A DNA stretch of 8,820 nucleotides from an uncultured Bacilli bacterium (GCA_934162325.1 CAKPIH010000044.1:1-8820), one strand, 5' to 3'. Positions 1 to 6,318 are shown, numbered from the stretch's first letter. Made by a program: numbers and translations. Notes: generated by a model from the sequence alone, not told the origin.

Positions 1-46
1 CCAATTTAACTTTGTCTCATTATTAACTAAAGTTTTTTAAATATTA

Positions 47-75
47 TTTATTTCTTTTTGATTGTATGTTATAAT
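47..75 (+). promoter_or_regulatory. Extended -10 promoter of the first gene
   Basis: The -10 box TATAAT lies at 70-75 and is preceded by TGT at 67-69, an extended -10. A weak -35 (TTTATT, 47-52) sits 17 bases upstream. The expected transcription start is near 82, just before the ribosome binding site AAGGAG (87-92) of the gene at 101. The match to the -10 is strong; the -35 is poor, which is usual for extended -10 promoters. Bases 1-46 hold no gene or other feature I can support. Confidence 0.65.
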
Positions 76-100
76 TTTATTATAGAAAGGAGTGTAAAGA

Positions 101-754
101 ATGGAAAATCAAAAAAATAACAAGACAGTCATAGTATTACTTATAATTATTATCGCTATATTGTCAGCACTATGTGTTTTATTTGCAACAGGTACAATTA
201 GTTTTAAATCTAATAATACGGAGGTTAATAATCCAAATCAAAGTGCTAATAAAAATAATGATTCAGATCAAAATAACAATAATTCTGAAACAAAAAATAT
301 TAAAACAGAAGATATCAAAGAAATTTTTAAAGTAGCATATGATTATTATGAATCACCAGTAGTTTACTGCGGAAAAACAGAAAGTGAGATCGTAGAAATA
401 AATGGAGCCTCTAGAAAAGCATCAGCAGAATTTACTACATATGATGAAATGCTTAACTCATTAAAGAAATATATGAGTATCGAAGTAATCGCCGGTAAAT
501 CTCCATGGAGTGCTACTGCTAAAGAATATTATTTAGAAAAAGATGGAAAATTATATTGTAATGAAACTTATAAAGGATACATTTATAATTGGGGAAATGT
601 AGAAATAGAAATAACAAATCAAAGTACTGATAAAGTAGAGTCTGTTGCAACAATGGAATTAATAGATCCAGAGAATAATAAAACATATGATAAAGTTAAT
701 ATAACATTAGAATTAAAAGATAATAACTGGATTATCACTTCATATAAAAAATAA
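101..754 (+). CDS. Membrane-anchored extracellular protein, unknown function
   Basis: The 217-residue protein begins with a short charged stretch, then one hydrophobic segment at about residues 9-30. A low-complexity Asn/Ser/Asp-rich linker follows (about 38-66) and then a globular domain (about 68-217). The layout is that of an N-terminally anchored protein displayed outside the membrane. The only Cys in the hydrophobic segment (C25, in SALC) does not fit a lipobox, so a lipoprotein is unlikely. The outer domain has two Cys (C90, C153) that could form a disulfide. Its pattern of a helix, a 'TTYDEMLNSLKKYMS' stretch, then 'YYLEKDGKLY' and a beta-rich end is reminiscent of small secreted domains such as the IseA-type inhibitor of cell-wall endopeptidases; this is a weak impression, not an identification. 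It is transcribed alone, between its own promoter and a terminator at 762. The ATG at 101 has AAGGAG nine bases upstream. Confidence 0.85.
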   Translation: MENQKNNKTVIVLLIIIIAILSALCVLFATGTISFKSNNTEVNNPNQSANKNNDSDQNNNNSETKNIKTEDIKEIFKVAYDYYESPVVYCGKTESEIVEINGASRKASAEFTTYDEMLNSLKKYMSIEVIAGKSPWSATAKEYYLEKDGKLYCNETYKGYIYNWGNVEIEITNQSTDKVESVATMELIDPENNKTYDKVNITLELKDNNWIITSYKK

Positions 755-761
755 ATAAAAG

Positions 762-789
762 TTAAGGTGAATATAAACCTTAATTTTTT
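762..789 (+). terminator. Intrinsic terminator after the first gene
   Basis: A perfect 7-bp stem TTAAGGT (762-768) / ACCTTAA (777-783) with an 8-base loop is followed at once by six T (784-789). It starts 7 bases after the stop codon, so it ends the single-gene unit. The stem is short and AT-rich but position and T-run are right. Confidence 0.75.
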
Positions 790-824
790 AATTATAATTT
801 TAAACAATAAGTAATAAACTAATA

Positions 825-847
825 ATAAGTATATAATTTATGCTTAT
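825..847. other. Short AT-rich hairpin in gene-free stretch
   Basis: ATAAGTATA (825-833) and TATGCTTAT (839-847) pair over 9 positions with one G-U wobble and a 5-base loop. There is no T-run after it. On its own it could be chance in DNA this AT-rich, but it lies just before the stronger hairpin pair at 867-930. Confidence 0.4.
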
Positions 848-866
848 ATATAATACAAAATATTGT

Positions 867-930
867 TAGTTTTAAGACTAAAACTAGGCTTAAAACTATT
901 TATGAAGACTACTATTAGGCTTCATAAATA
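867..930. repeat. Two tandem hairpins with a shared core
   Basis: Hairpin 1 is TAGTTTTAAG (867-876) / CTTAAAACTA (889-898), a perfect 10-bp stem. Hairpin 2 is TATTTATGAAG (897-907) / CTTCATAAATA (920-930), a perfect 11-bp stem; the two share bases 897-898. Both contain the same core, AAGACTA-N4-TAGGCTT (874-891 and 905-922), so each tip can form an A-G mismatch, three more pairs and a 4-base loop. The outer stems differ in sequence yet both pair fully. No T-run follows on either strand, so neither is an ordinary terminator. They lie after the terminator of the first gene and before the rpmG promoter, outside both expected transcripts. Function unknown: protein-binding site, part of a small RNA or a dispersed repeat unit are all possible. 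Confidence 0.7.
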
Positions 931-989
931 AAGAAAAAAGAGAAAAAACAAAAAAATAGTTGTCTAAACCATATAAATTATGGTATAAT
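931..989 (+). promoter_or_regulatory. Strong rpmG-efp promoter with A-tract upstream element
   Basis: The -35 box TTGTCT (960-965) and -10 box TATAAT (984-989) are 18 bases apart, with TGG (981-983) giving an extended -10. Upstream lie three A-runs (934-939, 943-948, 950-956) spaced roughly one helical turn or slightly less, as in UP elements that bind the RNA polymerase alpha subunit. This is the best promoter in the window and fits a highly expressed ribosomal protein gene. Expected transcription start is near 996. Confidence 0.85.
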
Positions 990-1020
990 TAGGTAGATGT
1001 CTTCGGGAGGAGGAGTTAAA

Positions 1021-1191
1021 ATGGCAAAGAAGAATGAAAACAGAGTATTAGTTTCTTTGATGTGTGAAGAGTGTAAAAATATTAATTATACAGAAGAAAA
1101 AAACAAAAAGAACACTCCAGAGAAATTAGAATTAAACAAATATTGTAAACATTGTCGTAAGACTACTAAACATAAAGAAACAAAGAAATAG
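1021..1191 (+). CDS. rpmG: Large ribosomal subunit protein bL33
   Basis: This 56-residue protein is a component of the 50S ribosomal subunit near the E site. It carries two CxxC pairs, C15/C18 and C42/C45, so it is the zinc-binding (C+) form of L33; many Bacillota also have a Cys-less copy that stands in when zinc is scarce. The NKKNTPEKLELNKYC stretch is typical of the family. An in-frame ATG at 997 would add eight residues (MSSGGGVK), but it lies on the predicted transcription start, has no ribosome binding site, and the extra codons are simply the GGGAGGAGG Shine-Dalgarno sequence (about 1005-1013) read as protein; the start at 1021 is therefore chosen. It is first in an operon with efp, whose ribosome binding site overlaps the rpmG stop codon. 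Confidence 0.95.
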   Translation: MAKKNENRVLVSLMCEECKNINYTEEKNKKNTPEKLELNKYCKHCRKTTKHKETKK

Positions 1192-1203
1192 GAGGTAAAT
1201 TAA

Positions 1204-1761
1204 ATGATTAATGTAAATGATTTCAAAAATGGTCAAACAATTAATTATGATGGCAATCTATACCAAGTATTAGATTTTAACCATGTAAAGCCAGGTAAAG
1301 GAGCTGCTATTGTAAAAGCCAAATTAAAAAACCTAAGAACTGGTTCAATCGCAGAATATACATTTAATGCTGGAATAAAAGTACCTACTGCTCATGTTGA
1401 AAAACAAAAGATGCAATTTCTTTATGCTGATGGAGATAACTATAGCTTCATGAATATGGAAACATATGAACAAGTAGAATTAAATAAAAAACAAATCGAA
1501 AATGAAGTTAAGTATCTTAAAGAAGGATTAGAAGTAATCATTATCTTCTTTGAAGGAGAAATGTTAGGTATCGAACTTCCTGAAAAAATATCATTCAAGA
1601 TTACAAAAACAGAACCAGGTATTAAAGGAAATACCGCTACTAACGCAACTAAAGATGCAATCATTGAAACTGGTATGTTAGTTAAAGTACCATTATTCAT
1701 AGAACAAGATGAAGAAATAATAGTATCTACTAAAGATGGTAAATATGTATCTAGAAAATAG
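1204..1761 (+). CDS. efp: Translation elongation factor P
   Basis: The 185-residue protein has the full length of bacterial EF-P and its three beta-barrel layout (about 1-64, 65-127, 128-185). EF-P enters the ribosome between the P and E sites and rescues peptide-bond formation at consecutive prolines. The loop that reaches the peptidyl-transferase centre reads HVKPGKGAA, with Lys32 at the tip; the same Lys is modified in other bacteria, by beta-lysylation in enterobacteria or 5-aminopentanol in Bacillus. No modification enzyme is encoded in this window, so the type here is unknown. The start ATG follows AGGAGGT by 6 bases, 12 bases after rpmG; the two are co-transcribed. The last codons and the stop form part of a terminator hairpin. 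Confidence 0.97.
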   Translation: MINVNDFKNGQTINYDGNLYQVLDFNHVKPGKGAAIVKAKLKNLRTGSIAEYTFNAGIKVPTAHVEKQKMQFLYADGDNYSFMNMETYEQVELNKKQIENEVKYLKEGLEVIIIFFEGEMLGIELPEKISFKITKTEPGIKGNTATNATKDAIIETGMLVKVPLFIEQDEEIIVSTKDGKYVSRK

Positions 1762-1775
1762 ATACATATTTTTTT
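1741..1775 (+). terminator. Intrinsic terminator overlapping the efp stop codon
   Basis: A perfect 13-bp stem runs from 1741-1753 (AAATATGTATCTA) to 1759-1771, with loop GAAAA and a T-run to 1775. The 5' arm is efp coding sequence and the stop TAG (1759-1761) opens the 3' arm. A second small hairpin, TAAACT (1779-1784) / AGTTTA (1788-1793), followed by TTTTCTT, may act as a backup. Confidence 0.9.
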
Positions 1776-1798
1776 CTGTAAACTAATAGTTTATTTTC

Positions 1799-1827
1799 TT
1801 TACTTATTAAAATATATGTTTTATAAT
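1799..1827 (+). promoter_or_regulatory. Predicted xerC-tdk-carboxypeptidase promoter
   Basis: The -10 box TATAAT (1822-1827) lies 17 bases after TTTACT (1799-1804). The expected start of transcription is near 1834, leaving at most about nine bases of leader before the xerC ATG at 1843. The -35 is moderate and the surroundings are very AT-rich, so the call depends mainly on the perfect -10 and its place between a terminator and an operon. Confidence 0.55.
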
Positions 1828-1842
1828 TAATATGTGATAAAT

Positions 1843-2727
1843 ATGAAGTATATAGAAAAATATTTAGATTATTTAAAAGTAGTAAAGAAGTATAGTGATA
1901 AAACAATTCTTTCTTACTATGATGATTTAATAGAATATAATGAATTCTTAGGTAATAACTTCAAAAATATATTAAATATAGATATCGATATAACAAAAGA
2001 ATATCTAAAATATTTATATGAACGAGGAATAAATAAAAATTCCATTTCAAGAAAGTTAAGTAGTATAAGAGGCTTCTATAACTATTTAGTAAAAGAAGAA
2101 GTACTTACCAGTAGTCCTTTTAATAGTATACCTAATCCTAAGAAAGATTTATATTTACCTAAATTCTTAAATGATAAAGAATTAAATAAAATATTTAGTG
2201 TATGTAGTGAGAATACTCCTAGTGACGAAAGAGATACTTTAATAATAGAATTATTATATGCTACTGGTATTAGAGTAAGTGAATTAGTAAATATCAAAGT
2301 AAAAGATATCGATAGAACTAATAAAAGTATTAAAGTCTTAGGTAAAGGAGATAAAGAAAGAATAGTCTTATATAACAATCATACAAGTAGAGCCTTAGAT
2401 ATCTATCTAAATGATGCCTATCATATCTTTAATAAAAAAAATAGTGAATACCTAATATTAAATCATAATGGTGGAAAACTATCTGATAGATATGTTAGAA
2501 TGATTATTGATAAATTAGTAAGAAAGGCTAATCTAGATATAAAAATAAGTCCTCATACCATTAGACATACCTTTGCAACCGATATGCTAGAAGAAGGAGC
2601 AGATCTAATGACAGTAAAAGAATTACTAGGACATGAATCACTAAATACAACAAGTATATATACCCATATAACCAATGACCAAATAAAGAAAACATATAAT
2701 ATGGCTCACCCAAGAGCTAAGAAGTAA
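1843..2727 (+). CDS. xerC: Tyrosine recombinase XerC
   Basis: XerC works with XerD at the dif site to resolve chromosome dimers before cell division. The protein (294 residues from ATG 1843) has an N-terminal SAM-like core-binding domain (about 1-90) and a C-terminal catalytic domain. The catalytic set is complete: Arg144 (GIRVSE), Lys168 (GKGDKER), His238 and Arg241 (HTIRH), His264 (GHES) and the nucleophile Tyr273 (IYTH). LGKGDKER, GHESL and the terminal AHPRA favour XerC over XerD, but the two are close. A GTG at 1834 could add three residues; ATG 1843 gives the usual family beginning, MKYIEKYLDYL. Neither has a Shine-Dalgarno sequence, unlike every other gene here, so translation may be leaderless or nearly so. 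It heads an operon with tdk, 13 bases downstream. There are no integrase-type extensions or attachment sites, so a prophage origin is not suggested. Confidence 0.92.
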   Translation: MKYIEKYLDYLKVVKKYSDKTILSYYDDLIEYNEFLGNNFKNILNIDIDITKEYLKYLYERGINKNSISRKLSSIRGFYNYLVKEEVLTSSPFNSIPNPKKDLYLPKFLNDKELNKIFSVCSENTPSDERDTLIIELLYATGIRVSELVNIKVKDIDRTNKSIKVLGKGDKERIVLYNNHTSRALDIYLNDAYHIFNKKNSEYLILNHNGGKLSDRYVRMIIDKLVRKANLDIKISPHTIRHTFATDMLEEGADLMTVKELLGHESLNTTSIYTHITNDQIKKTYNMAHPRAKK

Positions 2728-2740
2728 GGAGTAGTAAATT

Positions 2741-3355
2741 ATGGCAAAATTATATTTCAAATATGGACCAATGAAATGTGGTAAAACAACAGATATTATC
2801 AAAACATATTATAACTATAAAGAGAAAGATATGAATGTTTTAATAATGAAACCAGGAGATGACAAAAAAGCAGGCAGTAAAATTCAAAATAGAGCTGGAG
2901 CCGAATTAAATACCGATTATGTAGTATCACCAAGCGTTGATATCTATAATCTAATAGCATATCATTTAATAGAAAATAATACCGATTGTATAATAGTAGA
3001 TGAAGCTCAGTTCTTAACCCCAAAACAAGTAGACGAATTAACTGAAGTAGTAGACGAATTTAATATACCAGTATTATGTTATGGCTTAAGAGCAGATGCC
3101 TTTAGTCATGCCTTCCCAGGAAGTCAAAGACTATTTGAAGTAGCAGATCGTCTAGAAGAACTAAAAGCTATTTGTAAATGCGGAGAGAAGGCTACATTCA
3201 ACTTGAGATTAAATAGAGTAAACGATGAGTTTATTCCTGTCTTTGAAGGAGAACAAATATCCATAGATGGAATAGATGCCGACTATGACTCAGTATGTAG
3301 ACCTTGTTATAAAAAATTAAGGAGACAATATGGAAAGAAAAAGGAAGAAAAGTAA
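2741..3355 (+). CDS. tdk: Thymidine kinase (type II)
   Basis: This cytosolic enzyme phosphorylates thymidine to dTMP with ATP, the salvage entry to dTTP. The 204-residue protein has a P-loop at residues 9-17 (GPMKCGKTT), the DE box VDEAQF with catalytic Glu88, and the CYGLR segment after it. A zinc site is formed by C145 and C147 (CKC, the CxC spacing I recall for the E. coli enzyme rather than CxxC) with C186 and C189. RNRAGAE-type residues near 50 and LRLN near 155 also fit. The ribosome binding site AAGGAG (2726-2731) overlaps the xerC stop. The 3' end overlaps the next gene by 26 bases, suggesting translational coupling. It complements the de novo route encoded by thyA in the same window. 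Confidence 0.95.
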   Translation: MAKLYFKYGPMKCGKTTDIIKTYYNYKEKDMNVLIMKPGDDKKAGSKIQNRAGAELNTDYVVSPSVDIYNLIAYHLIENNTDCIIVDEAQFLTPKQVDELTEVVDEFNIPVLCYGLRADAFSHAFPGSQRLFEVADRLEELKAICKCGEKATFNLRLNRVNDEFIPVFEGEQISIDGIDADYDSVCRPCYKKLRRQYGKKKEEK

Positions 3356-4490
3356 AAAGAAAATACTAATAATATCTTTAGTAATTATCTTTATAGTCTT
3401 ATTATTAGTCCTAGCATATTTCTTAATATTTAAAAGAGATATCTTTACTTATAAGAATAAAATAACTATCGAAGTAGGAGACACAATACCAAGTGTTAAA
3501 GATTACTTATATAAAGATAATAAAAAAGTAAAAGAAATAACATGGAAAGAAACCTTTAGTGAAGATAACAAAATATATAAACCAGGTACTTATAAAGGAA
3601 CCTTTACCTATAAAGGAGAAGAAAAAGAAGTAACCCTAATAGTCCAAGATACAACATCACCAGTTATCGAAGGTATTAAAGACATCGAAGTACTAGCCTT
3701 TAGTGATAAACCAAATTTACTAGAAGGTATTACCGTAACTGATAATAGTAAAGAAGAAATAACCGCTACTGTAAATGGTGAATATAATATTGAAGAAGCC
3801 AAAGTATATAATTTAAGTTATACCGCTAAAGATTCTTCAGGTAATGAAACCACTAAAGAATTTAAATTAACAGTAAAAGATAATCCTAATGTTAAAATAA
3901 GTAAAAGCACTAAAGGATATACAATAAAAAATTACTATGGCGTAACATATGTCGATGGTGTAGTAATAGCTAATAAAACATATTCTTTACCTAGTAATTT
4001 TGCTCCAAATAACTTAGTAACCATAAATGGTTATATCAAAGTAGTAGATTATGTCAAAGATGCCTTTACTTCTTTAGTAAGTGATGCCAAAGCCTTAGGA
4101 CTAAACATATATGCATCATCAGGATACCGATCATATAACGATCAAAAATATATCTATAATAGTTATGTAGCTAGAGATGGAGTTACAAACGCTGATACCT
4201 ATTCCGCAAGAGCAGGCTATTCAGAACATCAAACCGGTTTAGCTATTGATGTAAATACCGTCGATATGACTTTTGATGGAACAGCAGAAAGTAATTGGCT
4301 TAGAGATAACTGCTACAAATACGGATTTGTTCTTCGTTATCTTAAAGGCAAAGAAAATATAACAGGCTATATGTATGAACCATGGCATATTAGATATATG
4401 GGTAAAGATATAGCCACCAAACTATATAATAATGGCTCATGGATAACATTAGAAGAATATTATGGTATAGATAGTAAATATAGCGAGTAA
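3330..4490 (+). CDS. Membrane-anchored VanY-type D,D-carboxypeptidase with Ig-like domains
   Basis: This enzyme should trim the terminal D-Ala from peptidoglycan stem peptides outside the membrane. In the 386-residue protein a very basic N-terminus is followed by one membrane segment (about 11-34). Next come two beta-rich modules (about 40-105 and 107-183); the second, with 'DTTSPVIEG', 'ITVTDNS' and 'YTAKDSSGNETTKEF', resembles bacterial Ig-like DUF5011-type repeats. The C-terminal domain (about 200-380) is peptidase M15B/VanY: SGYRS (Arg267), SEHQTGLAID with zinc ligands His300 and Asp307, and EPWHIRY with catalytic Glu350 and zinc ligand His353. All key residues are present. There are no vanR/S/H/A neighbours, so a cell-wall maintenance role is likelier than vancomycin resistance. 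The start has AAGGAG (3319-3324) inside tdk. Confidence 0.92.
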   Translation: MERKRKKSKKKILIISLVIIFIVLLLVLAYFLIFKRDIFTYKNKITIEVGDTIPSVKDYLYKDNKKVKEITWKETFSEDNKIYKPGTYKGTFTYKGEEKEVTLIVQDTTSPVIEGIKDIEVLAFSDKPNLLEGITVTDNSKEEITATVNGEYNIEEAKVYNLSYTAKDSSGNETTKEFKLTVKDNPNVKISKSTKGYTIKNYYGVTYVDGVVIANKTYSLPSNFAPNNLVTINGYIKVVDYVKDAFTSLVSDAKALGLNIYASSGYRSYNDQKYIYNSYVARDGVTNADTYSARAGYSEHQTGLAIDVNTVDMTFDGTAESNWLRDNCYKYGFVLRYLKGKENITGYMYEPWHIRYMGKDIATKLYNNGSWITLEEYYGIDSKYSE

Positions 4491-4516
4491 GCATTAATTA
4501 AATACTTACTCTTTTT
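4485..4516 (+). terminator. Intrinsic terminator overlapping the carboxypeptidase stop codon
   Basis: A 7-bp perfect stem GAGTAAG (4485-4491) / CTTACTC (4505-4511) with a 13-base loop is followed by five T (4512-4516). The stop codon TAA (4488-4490) is inside the 5' arm. It ends the xerC-tdk-carboxypeptidase unit. Confidence 0.85.
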
Positions 4517-4528
4517 AATTCCATATAT

Positions 4529-4557
4529 TTGACTAATACTAATGTTTGTGATAGAAT
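4529..4557 (+). promoter_or_regulatory. Promoter of the HExxH/Fic pair
   Basis: TTGACT (4529-4534), a 17-base spacer ending in TGA (4549-4551), and TAGAAT (4552-4557) form a near-consensus extended -10 promoter. It starts only 12 bases after the preceding terminator. Transcription should begin near 4564, after the TTG at 4529 that could be mistaken for a start codon; TTG 4529 is the -35 box. Confidence 0.85.
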
Positions 4558-4579
4558 ATATAGCGTTTTGGAGAAATAT

Positions 4580-5395
4580 ATGGAAGAAGAAATATTAAAG
4601 CTAATATATAATTATTCAGTAAATAAAAAATATGCCAATCAAGAATTTTATGATACAATTCTAGTATTATTTTTAAAACACCACAAAGTAAATAACTATA
4701 TTAATACCATTATCATAAATAATGATATTACTGATTTAGGAATATATGATAATAAAAGAAAAACCATTATAATAAACAACATAGAAATATTAAATAGTTC
4801 AGACGATAAAATAGAATTATTATCCTTAAGAGATCTAGATGAATATTTTTTAATTAATATAGAAGCTTCAATAACAATATTACACGAATTAGAACATGTC
4901 TATCAAAATATGATTATTGATACCCAAGTAACAACCTTAGAAGATAAATTAATATATTATGGATTAGCTTTTTGCAATAGTAGAGTATTATATAATTTCT
5001 TTGGTACAAAATACACTAAAAAAGAATTAGATTATTTATATAATACAACATACGATTATAACCCAAGTGAAAGATTAGCAGATATTAATAGTTATAATAC
5101 CATATATAATACAATTAATAGCGAAAAGAAAATAAATCCTCGGATAAAAGATTTAATTAAATATGAATATGAAAGTTTAAAACTAATTGGATATAAAGAT
5201 ATAGGTAGTGTAATAGAATGCCCTAGTTATTTATACCTAAAAAAAATAAATAAGTTAAATAGTATAACTGATATATCATTTAAAACAACTAAATATCAGT
5301 TAGAAGATAGATTACGCTTAGGTATTGAAATAAGTTATGATGAATATCAAAGAGTAACAAAGTATCATAAAGAATTAAAAAGAAAAATAGTATAG
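4580..5395 (+). CDS. Putative cytoplasmic HExxH metallopeptidase, unknown family
   Basis: I do not recognise the family. The 271-residue product has no signal peptide or membrane segment. The region ITILHELEHVYQ carries HExxH (His102, Glu103, His106), the usual zinc-binding and catalytic motif. About 58 residues later NPSERLADI supplies Glu164 as a candidate third ligand, a layout like gluzincins and ImmA/IrrE-type peptidases. This is inferred from motif only. A longer frame reaches TTG 4529, but that TTG is the -35 box, so the message cannot include it; ATG 4580 has GGAG (4570-4573) six bases upstream. The gene is strikingly AT-rich: bases 4741-4800 contain only 9 G+C, against 22 in 1261-1320 of efp. 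It is followed after 16 bases by a Fic gene in the same unit. The pairing suggests a shared job, as modifier or toxin-like regulators, but nothing here proves it. Confidence 0.75.
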   Translation: MEEEILKLIYNYSVNKKYANQEFYDTILVLFLKHHKVNNYINTIIINNDITDLGIYDNKRKTIIINNIEILNSSDDKIELLSLRDLDEYFLINIEASITILHELEHVYQNMIIDTQVTTLEDKLIYYGLAFCNSRVLYNFFGTKYTKKELDYLYNTTYDYNPSERLADINSYNTIYNTINSEKKINPRIKDLIKYEYESLKLIGYKDIGSVIECPSYLYLKKINKLNSITDISFKTTKYQLEDRLRLGIEISYDEYQRVTKYHKELKRKIV

Positions 5396-5411
5396 AAAGG
5401 AAGTAATAGTA

Positions 5412-6311
5412 ATGCCAATAGTAGATGGAATGAATGATGATTATATAGAATATTTTCCTTTAGAAGAATATATAAATAAAATAAAACTATTACCCAAAGT
5501 ATTAGAACATCTAGAAGAAACAAACAAAGAATTTGATAGTTATATGAATAAATTATCTAAGTATGATGAAGAATATATAATAAATTATTGGATATATTTA
5601 TTATATATAGAACTTATGTCTAATCAAAAAATAGAAAGTCTAATTCAAGATGAAAATAAACTAGGAGATAAAAGAATATTTTTTGATACATTAGGAATAA
5701 ATCATAAAAGAATCCATAATTTACATAACTTTGTAACTGAAGGAGAAATGGAACCAACTTACACCTATAGAAGTACTGAGGCAACTGTCGGTAGAAAAAA
5801 TCCCAATGGTAGCATTAATATCTTCTGGCGAGGAGCACAAGCAAAAGATGTAAATAAATTCATGTCAGATTTTCTAAATATATATAAACAAGGAGGTACC
5901 TCTCTAATATATAGTAATCCCTTTTTAGCAAGTAGTATTATTCACTTATTATTTTTAAGAATCCACCCATATACTGATGGTAATGGAAGAACTGCTAGAA
6001 TATTACATAATATAAAATTTACTGAAATGATAAATAAATTATATGGTACTAGATTAAAATTAAGCCCCCTTAATATATCAGAAAGTATATTAGTAAACAA
6101 AATAACATACGTAAAAAGAATAGACAATATATATTTTGATACAAAACACGATAGCAACGAAGAAATAAATGCTTGGTTTAATTTTATATTAGATATGGTA
6201 GATGAACAACTATATAAAGCTATGAATAAGTTAGAGAAAATAGATTCTTCTTTCGTAATAGAGGATGTTCCTACCAGTAATATGCGATTATCTAGATTAA
6301 AACATAGATAA
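5412..6311 (+). CDS. Fic-domain protein (putative AMP-transferase)
   Basis: Fic proteins usually transfer AMP from ATP to a hydroxyl on a target protein, sometimes other groups, or reverse this. The 299-residue protein has the Fic motif HPYTDGNGRTAR at residues 185-196, with catalytic His185, Asp189 and the phosphate-binding Asn191, Arg193 and Arg196 all present. The region 118-152, with a GRKNPNGSI turn and a later VNKFMSDF helix, fits the flap that docks the target. An N-terminal helix near 62-77 (IELMSNQKIESL) aligns with the self-inhibitory motif [S/T]xxxE[G/N] of class II Fic proteins, but has N71 for S/T and S76 for G, keeping only Glu75. The C-terminal part (about 210-299) is helical and unassigned. 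The ATG follows AAAGGAAG, 16 bases after the HExxH gene. Target and group transferred are unknown. The gene is as AT-rich as its partner (10 G+C in 5581-5640). Confidence 0.9.
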   Translation: MPIVDGMNDDYIEYFPLEEYINKIKLLPKVLEHLEETNKEFDSYMNKLSKYDEEYIINYWIYLLYIELMSNQKIESLIQDENKLGDKRIFFDTLGINHKRIHNLHNFVTEGEMEPTYTYRSTEATVGRKNPNGSINIFWRGAQAKDVNKFMSDFLNIYKQGGTSLIYSNPFLASSIIHLLFLRIHPYTDGNGRTARILHNIKFTEMINKLYGTRLKLSPLNISESILVNKITYVKRIDNIYFDTKHDSNEEINAWFNFILDMVDEQLYKAMNKLEKIDSSFVIEDVPTSNMRLSRLKHR

Positions 6312-6318
6312 TCTTTTT
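6286..6318 (+). terminator. Intrinsic terminator overlapping the fic stop codon
   Basis: A perfect 9-bp stem GATTATCTA (6286-6294) / TAGATAATC (6305-6313) with a 10-base loop is followed by TTTTT (6314-6318) and CTTT. The stop TAA (6309-6311) lies in the 3' arm, so the hairpin is largely coding sequence. It closes the HExxH/Fic unit. Confidence 0.88.

Noticed and set aside
25..38. AACT-AA-AGTT followed by six T as a terminator of an upstream gene
   Set aside because: The stem is only 4 bp with a 2-base loop, too weak to support.
832..854. TATAAT sequences at 832-837 and 849-854 as promoters for a small RNA over the hairpin pair
   Set aside because: No credible -35 box lies at the right distance for either, and such hexamers are expected by chance here.
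997..1020. Longer rpmG starting at ATG 997
   Set aside because: The ATG coincides with the predicted transcription start, has no binding site, and its extra codons are the Shine-Dalgarno sequence of the real start at 1021.
1757..1784. Possible dif site: TTCTGTAAACT (1774-1784) resembles the XerD half-site of Bacillus dif as I remember it, close to xerC
   Set aside because: The other half-site does not match the expected left arm, and the bases belong to the efp terminator and its T-run, so half a match in AT-rich DNA is not enough.
1834..2727. XerC as a phage or integrative element integrase
   Set aside because: Normal Xer length, no extra DNA-binding domain, no attachment repeats or phage genes nearby, and it is in an operon with tdk.
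3330..4490. Vancomycin-resistance cluster
   Set aside because: Only a VanY-type peptidase is present, without regulator, dehydrogenase or ligase genes, and with added Ig-like domains.
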